Assembly (NCBI GenBank): GCA_027032075.1
Contig: JALVOC010000006.1
Location: forward strand, 90,429 to 154,428
DNA length: 64,000 nucleotides
Origin: Chromatiales bacterium
GTDB taxonomy: Bacteria; Pseudomonadota; Gammaproteobacteria; UBA6429; Thiohalophilaceae
Reading direction: 5' to 3'
Of this stretch, positions 52,810 to 62,363 are shown piece by piece. A program made the position numbers and the translations under genes. The notes under the pieces were generated by a model. It made no database searches. It was not told where the DNA came from and saw only the letters and a program-made list of their open reading frames with translations. The stretch's first letter is position 1; each line of letters begins with the position of its first letter.

Positions 52810-54321
52810 TCAGGCGGTATTATAAATTTCCAGAACTTCGTTGTCCTTTTCAATCTGTTCACGCCGGGCCGAATCGTTACGCTGATGTTCAATCTGTTGC
52901 AGATAGCTTTCACTCACATCGCCGGTAACATACTCACCGTTAAAGACACTGGTATCAAAACGCTCGATGCCTTTGGCCTTTTTCTTCACCGCTGCGACCA
53001 GATCCTCCAGATCCTGATAGAACAGGCGATCGGCACCAATGGCTTCGGCGATCTGGTTTACATCACGCCCATGTCCGATAAGCTCGCTGGCGGCCGGCAT
53101 GTCGATACCATAGACATTGGGATAACGTACCGGTGGCGCCGCAGATGCGAAGTAGACCTTGTTTGCCCCGGCATCACGCGCCATCTGGATGATCTGTTTG
53201 GAGGTGGTGCCGCGCACGATGGAATCATCCACCAGCAGGACATTTTTACCGCGGAATTCCAGTTCGATCGCGTTGAGTTTCTGCCGCACCGACTTTTTCC
53301 GCTGTTTCTGCCCCGGCATGATAAAGGTACGGCCGATGTAACGGTTTTTGATAAAGCCTTCGCTGTATTTCACCCCAAGAGTATAGGAAAGCTGTAATGC
53401 AGAGGTGCGGCTGGTATCGGGTATCGGCAGCACCACATCGATGTCGTGGTTGGGGAATTCGCGCTCGATTTTTTTCGCCAGATATTTGCCCATGCGCAAA
53501 CGGGCTTTATACACAGAGATGCCGTCCATCAGAGAATCGGGACGGGCAAAATAGACATGTTCGAAAATACAGGGGGTAAGCTGGGGATTCTCGGCACACT
53601 GACGTGCGTGCATCGCCCCGTCCATATCGATATACACCGCCTCGCCGGGGCTGACGTCACGTAACAGTTCATATCCCAGGGCATCGATGGCGACACTCTC
53701 CGACGCCACCACGAACTCGGTGCCTTTTGCCGAATTGCGCCGGCCAAGGGCCAGCGGCCGGATGCCGTGAGGATCACGAAACGCCAGGATGCCGTAGCCG
53801 GTGATCATTGCCACCACTGCATAAGCACCACGGCATCGGCGGTAGACACCCGCTACCGCCTCGAAGATGTCGCCGGGGGTGATCTTTAACTTGGCGGATT
53901 CCTGTAATTCATGGGCAAACACATTCAACAGGATTTCCGAGTCAGAATCGGTGTTGATATGCCGCCGATCCTCGACAAACAGGTCGCGCTTCAATTCGGC
54001 GGCATTGATGAGATTACCGTTATGCGCAAGGGTGATGCCAAAAGGGGAATTCACATAAAACGGCTGGGCCTCGGCCGAGGAAAAGCACCCTGCGGTCGGA
54101 TAGCGTACATGGCCAATCCCCATGTTGCCTTGCAAACGCAGCATATGGCGGGTGCGAAACACATCGCGCACCAGACCGTTGTCCTTGCGCATATAGAGGC
54201 GGTTATCCTCACAGGTGACGATACCCGCGGCATCCTGGCCACGGTGCTGCAAGACGGTCAGACCGTCATAGAGTGCCTGATTAACCGGACTTCTGGCAAA
54301 AATACCGACGATCCCACACAT
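52810..54321 (-). CDS. purF: PurF, amidophosphoribosyltransferase
   Basis: 503 residues. Starts [12 protein letters not shown] with the catalytic Cys2 of the glutaminase domain, then HRGQDAAGI, and a PRTase domain with [17 protein letters not shown]. First step of purine synthesis. Full family length. cvpA lies upstream, as in most gammaproteobacteria. Confidence 0.97.
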   Translation of the reverse strand: MCGIVGIFARSPVNQALYDGLTVLQHRGQDAAGIVTCEDNRLYMRKDNGLVRDVFRTRHMLRLQGNMGIGHVRYPTAGCFSSAEAQPFYVNSPFGITLAHNGNLINAAELKRDLFVEDRRHINTDSDSEILLNVFAHELQESAKLKITPGDIFEAVAGVYRRCRGAYAVVAMITGYGILAFRDPHGIRPLALGRRNSAKGTEFVVASESVAIDALGYELLRDVSPGEAVYIDMDGAMHARQCAENPQLTPCIFEHVYFARPDSLMDGISVYKARLRMGKYLAKKIEREFPNHDIDVVLPIPDTSRTSALQLSYTLGVKYSEGFIKNRYIGRTFIMPGQKQRKKSVRQKLNAIELEFRGKNVLLVDDSIVRGTTSKQIIQMARDAGANKVYFASAAPPVRYPNVYGIDMPAASELIGHGRDVNQIAEAIGADRLFYQDLEDLVAAVKKKAKGIERFDTSVFNGEYVTGDVSESYLQQIEHQRNDSARREQIEKDNEVLEIYNTA

Positions 54322-54402
54322 TGCTTGTTACCTTAACGTGCCTGGTTGCAATACCTGATTATAACCGACCTGATGCCGACTGTACCTATTTGCAGAGCAT
54401 GA

Positions 54403-54891
54403 TCAGAAATTAAAATTGGCGGCGACATTAGCGGGCAGAAAATCACGCATCCATACGGCGATGGCCTGGAAGCGAAACAGCAGCAGTGAATCGGCCCACC
54501 AGGATTCTTTTGGCAAACTGGTGAGCCCGCTCAGCAGCACCAGCACCGACACCACCAGCGCACCGCGCAGAAAGCCGAAAATCACCCCCAGAAAACGGTC
54601 GGTACCACTCAACCCCGTACGTTGCACCAGTTTCGAGATAAAGAAATTGGCCACCGATGAAACCACCAGGGTCAGTACAAAGAGAATAACAAAAGCGACG
54701 ATCAGGCGGAATGAAGGATCCTCGATACCGCTGCTCAACAGGCGGGAGAGGCTGACCGAAAAGCTTAACGAAATCCAGAAAGCCGCCACCCAGCCTGCGA
54801 GTGAGAGGGCCTCTTTGACAAAACCGCGGATCAGGCTGATAAAGGAGGAAATCAACAGGATCCCGAGAATGGCGTAATCGACTCCTATCAT
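54403..54891 (-). CDS. cvpA: CvpA-family membrane protein
   Basis: 162 residues with four hydrophobic helices; VDYAILGILLISSFISLIRGFVKEALSL, WVAAFWISL and DRFLGVIFGFLRGALVVSVL match the family. Linked to purF; required for colicin V production in E. coli, general function uncertain. Confidence 0.93.
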   Translation of the reverse strand: MIGVDYAILGILLISSFISLIRGFVKEALSLAGWVAAFWISLSFSVSLSRLLSSGIEDPSFRLIVAFVILFVLTLVVSSVANFFISKLVQRTGLSGTDRFLGVIFGFLRGALVVSVLVLLSGLTSLPKESWWADSLLLFRFQAIAVWMRDFLPANVAANFNF

Positions 54892-54896
54892 GATTC

Positions 54897-55472
54897 TCAG
54901 GGATGGCTGACCACCAGGCCGTTGATTTTCAACGCACTACGGATTTCTTTCTGCAGTTTCTCGGCCTTGCTGCGTTTCACTTCCGGCCCGACACGTACCC
55001 GGTAGACCAACTGCCCCCGGCTCTCAAGCCTTTCCACGAACGCCGTGTAGCCTTTGCGGCGCAATTTGTCACGCAAGCGCATGGCGTTGGCGCGCTTGCT
55101 GAAACTGCCGACTTGCACTGCCCAGGCTTTGGGTTTGGCCTTGCTTTTGGTGGCTGGCTTGACTTTGACAGCGGGTTTTTCACCACTTTTGACTGTTGCG
55201 GTGGCTTTTCCGGTTTTTCGTGGCGGTGTTTTCGGTGTTTTTTCATCAACCGGTATACGTACCACCTCGCGTGGTGGCGGGGGCTTTACCGGATTCTCCA
55301 GTTCCAGGACTTTCAGCTTCTCCAGCTCGGCGGGTTTTGGCGGGATCACCTCGGCGGTCTCCTTGAACACATCCTCACGATTGCCCGGCAACAACATCGG
55401 GAGAAAGATTACCGCCAGTGCCACCAGCACGATTGTCCCGACAAGACGCCGTTTGAATACCTGTTCGTCCAC
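54897..55472 (-). CDS. SPOR-domain cell division protein, DedD-like
   Basis: 191 residues. One N-terminal membrane helix (RRLVGTIVLVALAVIFLPMLL), a Pro/Lys-rich spacer of about 90 residues, and a C-terminal SPOR domain (AWAVQVGSFSKRANAMRLRD to VYRVRVGPEVKRSKAEKL). SPOR domains bind denuded peptidoglycan at the septum. Position between folC and cvpA is that of dedD in E. coli. Confidence 0.92.
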   Translation of the reverse strand: MDEQVFKRRLVGTIVLVALAVIFLPMLLPGNREDVFKETAEVIPPKPAELEKLKVLELENPVKPPPPREVVRIPVDEKTPKTPPRKTGKATATVKSGEKPAVKVKPATKSKAKPKAWAVQVGSFSKRANAMRLRDKLRRKGYTAFVERLESRGQLVYRVRVGPEVKRSKAEKLQKEIRSALKINGLVVSHP

Positions 55473-55516
55473 TCTTTAGTCCAAAACCTTACTTTTACTG
55501 AAAAAACAAACGTTTA

Positions 55517-56779
55517 TTATATGTTGTGACGCAACGCATCCGCCACTGTATAAAAGGAACCACATACCAGAATTCGATCACCGGCTTGCGCATCCTTCTT
55601 CGCTGCTGCACAGGCAGCCGCGACATCCACATACGCAGTCGCTTTGATTTGCGGATTGATCTGCAACAGAGACGCCACCAACTCCGGAGCCGGAATACCG
55701 CGCGCGGTTGGCAATCCCGCAGCATACCATTCACTGATCCGGGGTGCGAGCTCGCCCAGTGACGCGGCAATATCCTTGTCCTGCAACATGCCGATCACTG
55801 CCAAGGTCCGGCCGGCAACCGGATACTGCGCCAGCATTTCCGCCAGGCGGGCCATGGCATCGGGATTATGGGCAACATCAAACACCTGCACCGGTTCGCC
55901 GGCTATGATCTGAAAACGGCCACCGAGTCGTATTCCTGACAAACCCTGCCGAATGGCGCTCTGCCCGACAGGCAGTTTTACCGACAACAAATCCAGTGCC
56001 ATCAACACGCCGGCCGCATTTTGTACCTGATGGCGGCCTGGCAAGGCAGGCAGGGGTAAGGACACAGCGTTTTTGCGCCCGGCCCGCCACAGCCATTCGG
56101 AAGGCATGACTTCGTAAGTGTAGGCCTGCCCCAGTGCGTACAGCGGCGCATCAAGCGCTGCCGCAGCGGCCATCACCGCCTGCGGGATATCGTGGCCACT
56201 GAAGACCACCGGCCTGCCACGGCGCATGATGCCTGCCTTTTCTTTGGCAATCGATTCCCGATCCTCACCCAGCCAGGCGGTGTGATCCAGGCTGATACTG
56301 GTGATTAATGCGATATCCGCGTCAATGATGTTGACGGCATCCAGGCGTCCCCCCAAACCCACTTCCAGCACCACCACATCCAGTGGCTGGCGATAAAAGA
56401 TATCCAGCGCCGCCAGTGTACCGAATTCAAAATAGGTCAATGAAATATCATCACGTGCCGCATCGATCCGCGAAAAGGCATCGACCAGTGCCTCATCGGC
56501 CACCGCCTCGCCGTTGAGACGGATGCGTTCGTTGTAATACAACAAATGGGGGGAGGTATAGACACCGGTCCTGTAACCCGCTGCCAGCAGTATCGTCTCC
56601 AGCATCGCCACACTTGAACCCTTGCCGTTGGTCCCGGCGACGGTGATAACAGTAAAGGAAGGTTTGCCGGCATGCAGGCGTTGAAAGACTGTTTCAATGC
56701 GCGCCAGTCCCAGCTCGATTTTACGGGGATGCAGCGTCTCCTGCCAGGCAAGCCAGTCAGCAAGGTTTGTAAAGCGCAT
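55517..56779 (-). CDS. folC: FolC, folylpolyglutamate/dihydrofolate synthase
   Basis: 420 residues, Mur-ligase fold: the P-loop VAGTNGKGSSVAMLETIL, GVYTSPHLLYYNERIRLNG, FEFGTLAALDIF and VLEVGLGGRLDAVN. It adds glutamate to folates and makes dihydrofolate. It ends close to the SPOR gene in the same direction. Confidence 0.95.
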   Translation of the reverse strand: MRFTNLADWLAWQETLHPRKIELGLARIETVFQRLHAGKPSFTVITVAGTNGKGSSVAMLETILLAAGYRTGVYTSPHLLYYNERIRLNGEAVADEALVDAFSRIDAARDDISLTYFEFGTLAALDIFYRQPLDVVVLEVGLGGRLDAVNIIDADIALITSISLDHTAWLGEDRESIAKEKAGIMRRGRPVVFSGHDIPQAVMAAAAALDAPLYALGQAYTYEVMPSEWLWRAGRKNAVSLPLPALPGRHQVQNAAGVLMALDLLSVKLPVGQSAIRQGLSGIRLGGRFQIIAGEPVQVFDVAHNPDAMARLAEMLAQYPVAGRTLAVIGMLQDKDIAASLGELAPRISEWYAAGLPTARGIPAPELVASLLQINPQIKATAYVDVAAACAAAKKDAQAGDRILVCGSFYTVADALRHNI

Positions 56780-56816
56780 CAGGATATGTGATCCGCCACT
56801 CGTCTCCCGGCTCTGT

Positions 56817-57677
56817 TCAGGGTGTCGGCTTGTGCGTCATCATCGCCAGCAGATTGGCCAGGCGGTCTCGCATGTCACGGCGATCGACGATCATGTCGAT
56901 CACACCGTGTTCCAGCAGGAATTCACTGCGCTGAAAACCCTCCGGCAGGGTTTCGCGAACGGTCTGCTCAATCACCCGCGGTCCGGCAAAACCGATGAGG
57001 GCATTGGGCTCCGCCACGTTGATGTCTCCCAACATCGCCAGACTGGCGGAGACGCCGCCCATGGTCGGATCGGTCATCACTGAAATATAGGGCACACCCT
57101 GTTTGGCAAGATAGGCCAGCGCGGCAGAGGTTTTGGCCATTTGCATCAGGGAAAACAACGCTTCCTGCATGCGCGCACCCCCACTGGCGGAAAAACAGAT
57201 GAACGGAACCTGTTGCTCCGCCGCCCGGTTGACACCGCGCACGAAACGCTCGCCCACCACCGAGCCCATTGAGCCGCCCATGAAACGAAACTCAAAGGCG
57301 GCGGCAACCAGAGGAATGTTTTTCAACCGTCCCTGCATGACGATCAGGGCGTCATTTTCATTGGTGGCTTTCTGTGCCTGGTTGAGGCGGTCCTTGTATT
57401 TTTTCAAATCCCTGAACTTCAGGGCATCGACCGGCTTCAGGTTCTCACCGATTTCAACCCGCTCTTCGTCATCGAGAAAATGCTCCAGACGCCAACGCGC
57501 CCCCACCCGCATATGGTAATTACACTTGGGGCAGACATTCATATTGCGCTCGATCTCCGCCCGGTAGAGCACAGCACTGCATGAATCGCACTTTGTCCAG
57601 ATCCCTTCCGGAATGCTTTTCTTGCCGCTGGCATCGGTGCGTATCCGTGAAGGCAGTAATTTTGTAAACCAGTTCAT
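56817..57677 (-). CDS. accD: AccD, acetyl-CoA carboxylase carboxyltransferase beta subunit
   Basis: 286 residues. The N-terminal zinc ribbon [20 protein letters not shown] plus PKC, followed by the crotonase-like domain ([58 protein letters not shown]). Needed for malonyl-CoA synthesis. The order folC-accD-trpA is typical of Pseudomonas and relatives. Confidence 0.97.
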   Translation of the reverse strand: MNWFTKLLPSRIRTDASGKKSIPEGIWTKCDSCSAVLYRAEIERNMNVCPKCNYHMRVGARWRLEHFLDDEERVEIGENLKPVDALKFRDLKKYKDRLNQAQKATNENDALIVMQGRLKNIPLVAAAFEFRFMGGSMGSVVGERFVRGVNRAAEQQVPFICFSASGGARMQEALFSLMQMAKTSAALAYLAKQGVPYISVMTDPTMGGVSASLAMLGDINVAEPNALIGFAGPRVIEQTVRETLPEGFQRSEFLLEHGVIDMIVDRRDMRDRLANLLAMMTHKPTP

Positions 57678-57714
57678 GATTTATCCTGTAATAACGCTCT
57701 CAATATGTTCGTCG

Positions 57715-58521
57715 TCAGGCTGCATCCATCGCTTGGCGCATTTCCGCCAGCAAGCTGCTGACCGCCTGGTTAATCGCTTCCGCCGATGGCGCATTGGCCT
57801 CCACCCGCTTCACCAGCGCGCTGCCAACGACCACGGCATCGGCCACGCTGGCGATGGCCGAGGCGGAATCCGCATCCTTTATCCCGAAGCCTACGCCGAC
57901 TGGCAAGGCTGTCAACTCATGAATGCCGGTCACCCGCTTTTTCACCCCCTCGATATCGAGATGCCCCGCGCCGGTCACACCCTTGAGCGAGACATAATAG
58001 ATGAATCCGCTGCCCGCCGCCGTGATGGACTTGATCCTCTCAGTGCCGGTGGTCGGCGCCACCAGGAAAATCATGTCCAGCTCATGTTTCCGCAGTTCGA
58101 CAAGCAGATCATCCGCCTCTTCCGGAGGCATATCAACCAGTAACACGCCGTCAACACCAGCCGCGGCGGCGGAGTGAGCAAAATCGGCATACCCCTTTAT
58201 TTCCACCGGATTGAGATATCCCATCAGCACAACCGGCGTATCGGGGTCACCCTGCCGGAAACGGCGCACCATCTCCAGCACGTCATCCAGGGTGACCGCA
58301 TGGGCCAGAGCACGCTCCATCGCCTTCTGGATCACCGGCCCTTCGGCCATCGGATCAGAAAACGGCACCCCCAGTTCGATGATATCGGCACCCGCCTTCA
58401 CCATCGCGTGCATCAGCGGCACCGTTACCGCCGGATCGGGATCCCCCGCAGTGATATAGGGTATCAATACCTTGCGGCCGGCACCGCGACAGCGTTCAAA
58501 ACAGGCTGCAATGCGGCTCAT
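57715..58521 (-). CDS. trpA: TrpA, tryptophan synthase alpha chain
   Basis: 268 residues, TIM barrel. [40 protein letters not shown] with the catalytic Glu, [17 protein letters not shown] and [14 protein letters not shown]. It overlaps the trpB stop by 4 bases. Confidence 0.96.
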   Translation of the reverse strand: MSRIAACFERCRGAGRKVLIPYITAGDPDPAVTVPLMHAMVKAGADIIELGVPFSDPMAEGPVIQKAMERALAHAVTLDDVLEMVRRFRQGDPDTPVVLMGYLNPVEIKGYADFAHSAAAAGVDGVLLVDMPPEEADDLLVELRKHELDMIFLVAPTTGTERIKSITAAGSGFIYYVSLKGVTGAGHLDIEGVKKRVTGIHELTALPVGVGFGIKDADSASAIASVADAVVVGSALVKRVEANAPSAEAINQAVSSLLAEMRQAMDAA

Positions 58522-59738
58522 AGCGTGATCCCCTCATGGTCGGCGACGGTATGAATATCCTTGTCGCCGCGCCCCGAAAGATTGACGATAATGATTTCAT
58601 CCTTGCCCATGGTTGGCGCAAGTTTGGTGGCGTACGCCAGGGCGTGACTGGACTCGAGGGCCGGCAGGATGCCTTCGATACGGGTCAGATCATGGAAGCC
58701 CTGCAACGCCTCATCATCATTAATGGCCACGTAACTGGCGCGGCCGGAATCCTTCAGCCAGGCGTGTTCCGGCCCCACACCGGGGTAATCCAGTCCAGCT
58801 GAAATGGAATGGGTGGGGATGATCTGGCCATGACTGTCTTCCATCAGATAGGTCCGGTTGCCGTGCAGCACACCCGGTTTTCCAGCGCAAAGAGGAGCGG
58901 CATGATGATCCGTGTCCAGGCCGTAACCGGCCGCTTCCACCCCGTAGAGCTTCACAGACGCATCCCCGATAAACGGATAAAAAAGCCCGATGGCATTGGA
59001 TCCCCCGCCGACACAGGCGATAAGCGCGTCCGGCAGGCGCCCCTCGTACTGGAGGATTTGTTCGCGGGCCTCCCGGCCGATGACGGCCTGGAAATCACGT
59101 ACCATCGCCGGATAGGGGTGCGGGCCGGCGACCGTACCGATGATGTAGAAAGTGTTGTCCACATTGGTGACCCAGTCCCGCATCGCCTCATTCAGAGCGT
59201 CCTTGAGGGTGCGGGAACCGGAAGTGACCGGCACCACCGAGGCCCCCAGCAGCTTCATGCGATAGACGTTCATTGCCTGCCGCTGGATGTCCTCCTCGCC
59301 CATGTAAACGACACATTCCAGCCCCAGGCGGGCAGCCACGGTGGCACTGGCCACGCCGTGCTGACCGGCGCCGGTCTCGGCGATGATACGGGTCTTGCCC
59401 ATGCGCTTGGCCAGCAGGGCCTGACCCACGGTGTTATTCACTTTGTGGGCGCCGGTGTGATTGAGATCCTCACGTTTCAGATAGATGCGTGCACCCCCAA
59501 GGGTTTCGCTCCAGCGCCGGGCATAATAGAGCGGACTCGGACGGCCGACATAGTGTTGCAGCTCGCTGTCCAGCTCATCCAGAAAGGTTTTGTCCTGAAA
59601 ATAGTGTTCGTACGCCTCGCGCAACTCTTTCAGCGGACCCATCAGGGTTTCAGCCACGAACAGCCCGCCGTAGGGGCCAAAGTGGCCACGCGCATCCGGC
59701 TGGTTGTAATCTTCAGTCTGTTTTTTCACCTGTTCCAA
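58518..59738 (-). CDS. trpB: TrpB, tryptophan synthase beta chain
   Basis: 406 residues. [21 protein letters not shown] with the PLP lysine, [29 protein letters not shown] and [18 protein letters not shown] are diagnostic. It converts indole and serine to tryptophan. Its start overlaps the trpF end. Confidence 0.97.
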   Translation of the reverse strand: MEQVKKQTEDYNQPDARGHFGPYGGLFVAETLMGPLKELREAYEHYFQDKTFLDELDSELQHYVGRPSPLYYARRWSETLGGARIYLKREDLNHTGAHKVNNTVGQALLAKRMGKTRIIAETGAGQHGVASATVAARLGLECVVYMGEEDIQRQAMNVYRMKLLGASVVPVTSGSRTLKDALNEAMRDWVTNVDNTFYIIGTVAGPHPYPAMVRDFQAVIGREAREQILQYEGRLPDALIACVGGGSNAIGLFYPFIGDASVKLYGVEAAGYGLDTDHHAAPLCAGKPGVLHGNRTYLMEDSHGQIIPTHSISAGLDYPGVGPEHAWLKDSGRASYVAINDDEALQGFHDLTRIEGILPALESSHALAYATKLAPTMGKDEIIIVNLSGRGDKDIHTVADHEGITL

Positions 59739-60351
59739 CTCGTTGTACCTCTGTTAAAAAGGCGGCCATCCGCTGCGGATCCTTGATCCCCTTGGCCGCT
59801 TCCACGCCCCCGCTGACATCCACGGCATAAGGTCTGACCTGGGCAATGGCGGCGGCCACGTTTCCTGCATCCAGTCCCCCGGCGAGGATCAGCGGACGAT
59901 CCAGTCCGGCAGGGATTTGTGCCCAGTCGAAGCTCCGGCCTGTTCCGCCTGGCACCCCTTCCTGGAAGGCATCGAGCAGAATACCGGCGGCACCGGCGTA
60001 ACGCCGCACCTCCGCCGCCACATCCAGATCCGGCCGCACCCGCAGCGCCTTGATATAAGGCCGGCTGAAACCTTCACAGGCATCCGGCGTTTCGTCGCCA
60101 TGGAACTGCAACAGATCCAGCGGGACCCTGGCCAGAATGCTTTCGATCGCAGCTCGCTCTGCGTTGACAAACAACCCCACCCGGGTAACGAATGGCGGCA
60201 GTGCCGCGCTGATTTCGAGCGCCTGCTCCACATCCACCGCCCGCGGACTCGGCGCATAAAAGACCAGCCCAATCGCGTCGACACCGAGGCGCGCCGCTTC
60301 CTGGCCGTCTTCGGGGCGGGTGATACCGCAAATCTTGACACGGGTGCGCAT
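59713..60351 (-). CDS. trpF: TrpF, phosphoribosylanthranilate isomerase
   Basis: 212 residues. [20 protein letters not shown] with the catalytic Cys, [26 protein letters not shown] and [15 protein letters not shown]. The start (MRTRV) is the first in frame. trpF-trpB-trpA run together and separate from other trp genes. Confidence 0.96.
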   Translation of the reverse strand: MRTRVKICGITRPEDGQEAARLGVDAIGLVFYAPSPRAVDVEQALEISAALPPFVTRVGLFVNAERAAIESILARVPLDLLQFHGDETPDACEGFSRPYIKALRVRPDLDVAAEVRRYAGAAGILLDAFQEGVPGGTGRSFDWAQIPAGLDRPLILAGGLDAGNVAAAIAQVRPYAVDVSGGVEAAKGIKDPQRMAAFLTEVQRVGTGEKTD

Positions 60352-60375
60352 GCTCTGAATCCAAAAGGGCGCAGG

Positions 60376-61155
60376 TTACCAGACCGCCGATGATGGGGAA
60401 AGCCGCGGCAGATCAAAGTTTTCCGGATAAACCACGCGCATCAGATACAAACCATGCGGCGGTGCAGTTATCCCCCCCAGCGTGCGATCCCGCAGCTCCA
60501 GCACCTCCCTCGCCCATTCGACCGGTTGCTCCCCTGCACCGATAGCCATCAACACCCCCGCCAGATTGCGCACCATGTGGTGCAAAAAGGCGTTGGCCTC
60601 GATATCCAGCAGGATCAACTCATTTTCACGGCGGACATCCAGACGGTAGAGGGTGCGGACCGGACTTTTGGCCTGGCACGACATCGCACGGTAGGAACTG
60701 AAATCATGCTCACCCAGAAGGGTGCCGGCCGCCGCCTGCATCCGCCGCTCATCCAGGGGACGATAGTTCCACGCCACCCGGCCGGCCAAAAATGCGGGAC
60801 GCACCTTGCGGTTGAAAATCACGTAGCGGTAATACCGCCGCCTGGCGGAAAAACGGGCGTGAAAATCATCGCTCACCGGGCGGGCCCACAACACGCTTAC
60901 CGATCTGGGCAGATTGACGTTGCAACCCATTACCCAGGCCTTCTCGTTGCGCTGCGCAGCGGTATCGAAATGGACAACCTGCTCCACCGCATGCACTCCC
61001 GTGTCGGTGCGCCCGGCACAGATCACCCGGACATCCTCATTGGCTACCTGAGACAGCGCCTGCTCCACCACCGCCTGTACCGATGGACTGTGATCCTGAA
61101 ATTGCCAACCACAAAAAGGGCGGCCATCGTATTCCACTCCCAGTGCAATTCGCAT
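60376..61155 (-). CDS. truA: TruA, tRNA pseudouridine synthase
   Basis: 259 residues. RIALGVEYDGRPFCGWQFQ, CAGRTDTGVHAVEQVVHFD with the catalytic Asp, RYYRYVIFNR and FLHHMVRNLAGVLMAIG. It modifies positions 38-40 of tRNAs. fimV-truA-trpF is a standard gammaproteobacterial order, here with an 880-base spacer between truA and a small lipoprotein gene. Confidence 0.96.
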   Translation of the reverse strand: MRIALGVEYDGRPFCGWQFQDHSPSVQAVVEQALSQVANEDVRVICAGRTDTGVHAVEQVVHFDTAAQRNEKAWVMGCNVNLPRSVSVLWARPVSDDFHARFSARRRYYRYVIFNRKVRPAFLAGRVAWNYRPLDERRMQAAAGTLLGEHDFSSYRAMSCQAKSPVRTLYRLDVRRENELILLDIEANAFLHHMVRNLAGVLMAIGAGEQPVEWAREVLELRDRTLGGITAPPHGLYLMRVVYPENFDLPRLSPSSAVW

Positions 61156-61359
61156 GGCTTAGACGCTTCGCAATGTAAAAAAGGAGCGTATCAACTTGCA
61201 GAAACGGGGCAACATGGGATTGTTCTGGATAAATTCTTCATGCAGACAAATTAACAAAGCCCCGGCGATCGCCGCCCGGGCAGGAACAACAAACCGGCCG
61301 GCGAATGGAATTCCCCCAATTTGCGGCAGTCACTTCCGGGCTTTCTGCTTTCAATCGCT

Positions 61360-61720
61360 GCCCCCTCATGCGTCACTTCATCAAGGATGCTGTGCCCTGC
61401 ATCAGCATCACCCCTGTCAGCCTTCACCTAAATAGGCGTTCCGAATACCAGTACACTTGGGAAACGGAGCATCAGGACCAGAGGGTCTTTTACATGACCG
61501 TCAGCCGCAGGGAGGCGGCTGTCGAGCTTACCTGGACGATGTACAGGATGTACAAGTGTCGTGGAGCACATGGATGTGCGGGAACGACTGTATTTACAGC
61601 GTGTCATGTAAAAGACCTCTGGTCCTGGTGCAATACTTAAATCTGGTAATAATACTAAATGATCTGGTATTCGGAACGCCTATTTAGTCAAGCCTGGCAG
61701 CCACTTCATCACCGAAGAGA
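61360..61720 (-). pseudogene. Remnant of a fimV-like 3' end, split by a repeat element
   Basis: On the minus strand 61688-61720 reads GDEVAARLD and 61360-61427 reads GDADAGHSILDEVTHEG. Together these mirror the FimV C-terminus (GDEVGTKLD..GDPDGARSILDEVMDEG) encoded at about 62420-62515. The nucleotide match is also clear (CCACTTCATCACC; CACTTCATC.AGGAT). The family A copy 3 separates the halves. It looks like a decayed duplicate of the end of fimV. Confidence 0.7.
61428..61687. mobile_element. Hairpin-forming MITE-like repeat, family A copy 3 (short form)
   Basis: 260 bp. Perfect terminal inverted repeats as in copy 2 (CTAAATAGGCGTTCCGAATA). The inner arm pair is CAGGACCAGAG..CTCTGGTCCTG, different from copy 2 but still self-complementary. 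About 50 bp of the centre holding the two mini-hairpins is absent. Flanks TCA-C and TCA suggest a 3-bp target duplication. Confidence 0.87.
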
Positions 61721-61874
61721 GGAAGAATAAACGCCCTTACACCCTCAAGTCCACCGGTCGTTTATGCGTAACCGGCCAAACATTCAATCAGCCGTTTTCA
61801 CCAATTCCTGCTCAATTTCGCCCGTGTTTGAATGCTGAGAGTGCGGGAATCCCTTCCCACCATGATCGTAATAT

Positions 61875-62042
61875 TCAGCCTATCCGGTGTAGAGGCTTGA
61901 CAGTGGAAAGGGTGTCCAGGGATGGGGCAGGGGTTTGATTCGTGAGATGCGGAACGTGCGGACGATGAAGGTGGCGAGGACAGGCCGTCAGAACCAAAGA
62001 CAAAACCGCAAGAGAAATCAGAATGCGTATTAATTTTTTCAT
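61875..62042 (-). CDS. Small lipoprotein of unknown function
   Basis: 55 residues from ATG 62042, with GGAGGAG five bases upstream. Signal MKKLIRILISLAVLSLVLTAC has a lipobox with Cys at 21; the rest is His- and Pro-rich (PRHLHRPHVPHLTNQTP). Such small lipoproteins are hard to assign; an entericidin-like role is possible but unsupported. Confidence 0.65.
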   Translation of the reverse strand: MKKLIRILISLAVLSLVLTACPRHLHRPHVPHLTNQTPAPSLDTLSTVKPLHRIG

Positions 62043-62363
62043 TTCAGCTCCTCCAATGTTCATGGTAATCAGGAGTCGCCATTATCGCATTTTTTGTTTG
62101 CGTATAAAGTTCGGGGGACAATCTTGCAGGAACGATTTTTTGCGGGGCTTAACCCGAAAGTACCATTTTCTCACCATGACACCAAGTGGTGTTCCTTCCT
62201 GCCATATGAGGACATTTTCCAAAGCCGGGAACATCCCGGCTGTGACTGAACCCAACGAATAAGGCCCCGGCGTTCACCGCACGGGGCCAGAAAAGAAAGG
62301 TAAATTCCTGCAAGCTGTCAAATACAAACGGCAACAGGCAACAAACCGTTTAGCGATCGGAAA
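62043..62363. other. fimV downstream region
   Basis: 321 bases. It holds the terminator at 62263-62288, a smaller GCCGGG..CCCGGC hairpin at 62224-62240 and the promoter region of the small lipoprotein. No gene is seen. Confidence 0.6.
62263..62288 (-). terminator. Terminator after fimV
   Basis: GGCCCCG..CGGGGCC, 7-bp GC stem with a twelve-base loop, followed on the minus strand by TTATTCG. It lies about 75 bases after the fimV stop. Confidence 0.7.

Larger units (their letters stand above)
61156..61874. other. truA upstream region with fimV-like remnant and repeat
   Basis: 719 bases without an intact gene. It holds the two pieces of a fimV 3'-end remnant (about 61360-61427 and 61688-61720) and between them the family A repeat copy 3. 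The parts at 61156-61350 and 61730-61874 show nothing I can name. Confidence 0.6.
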
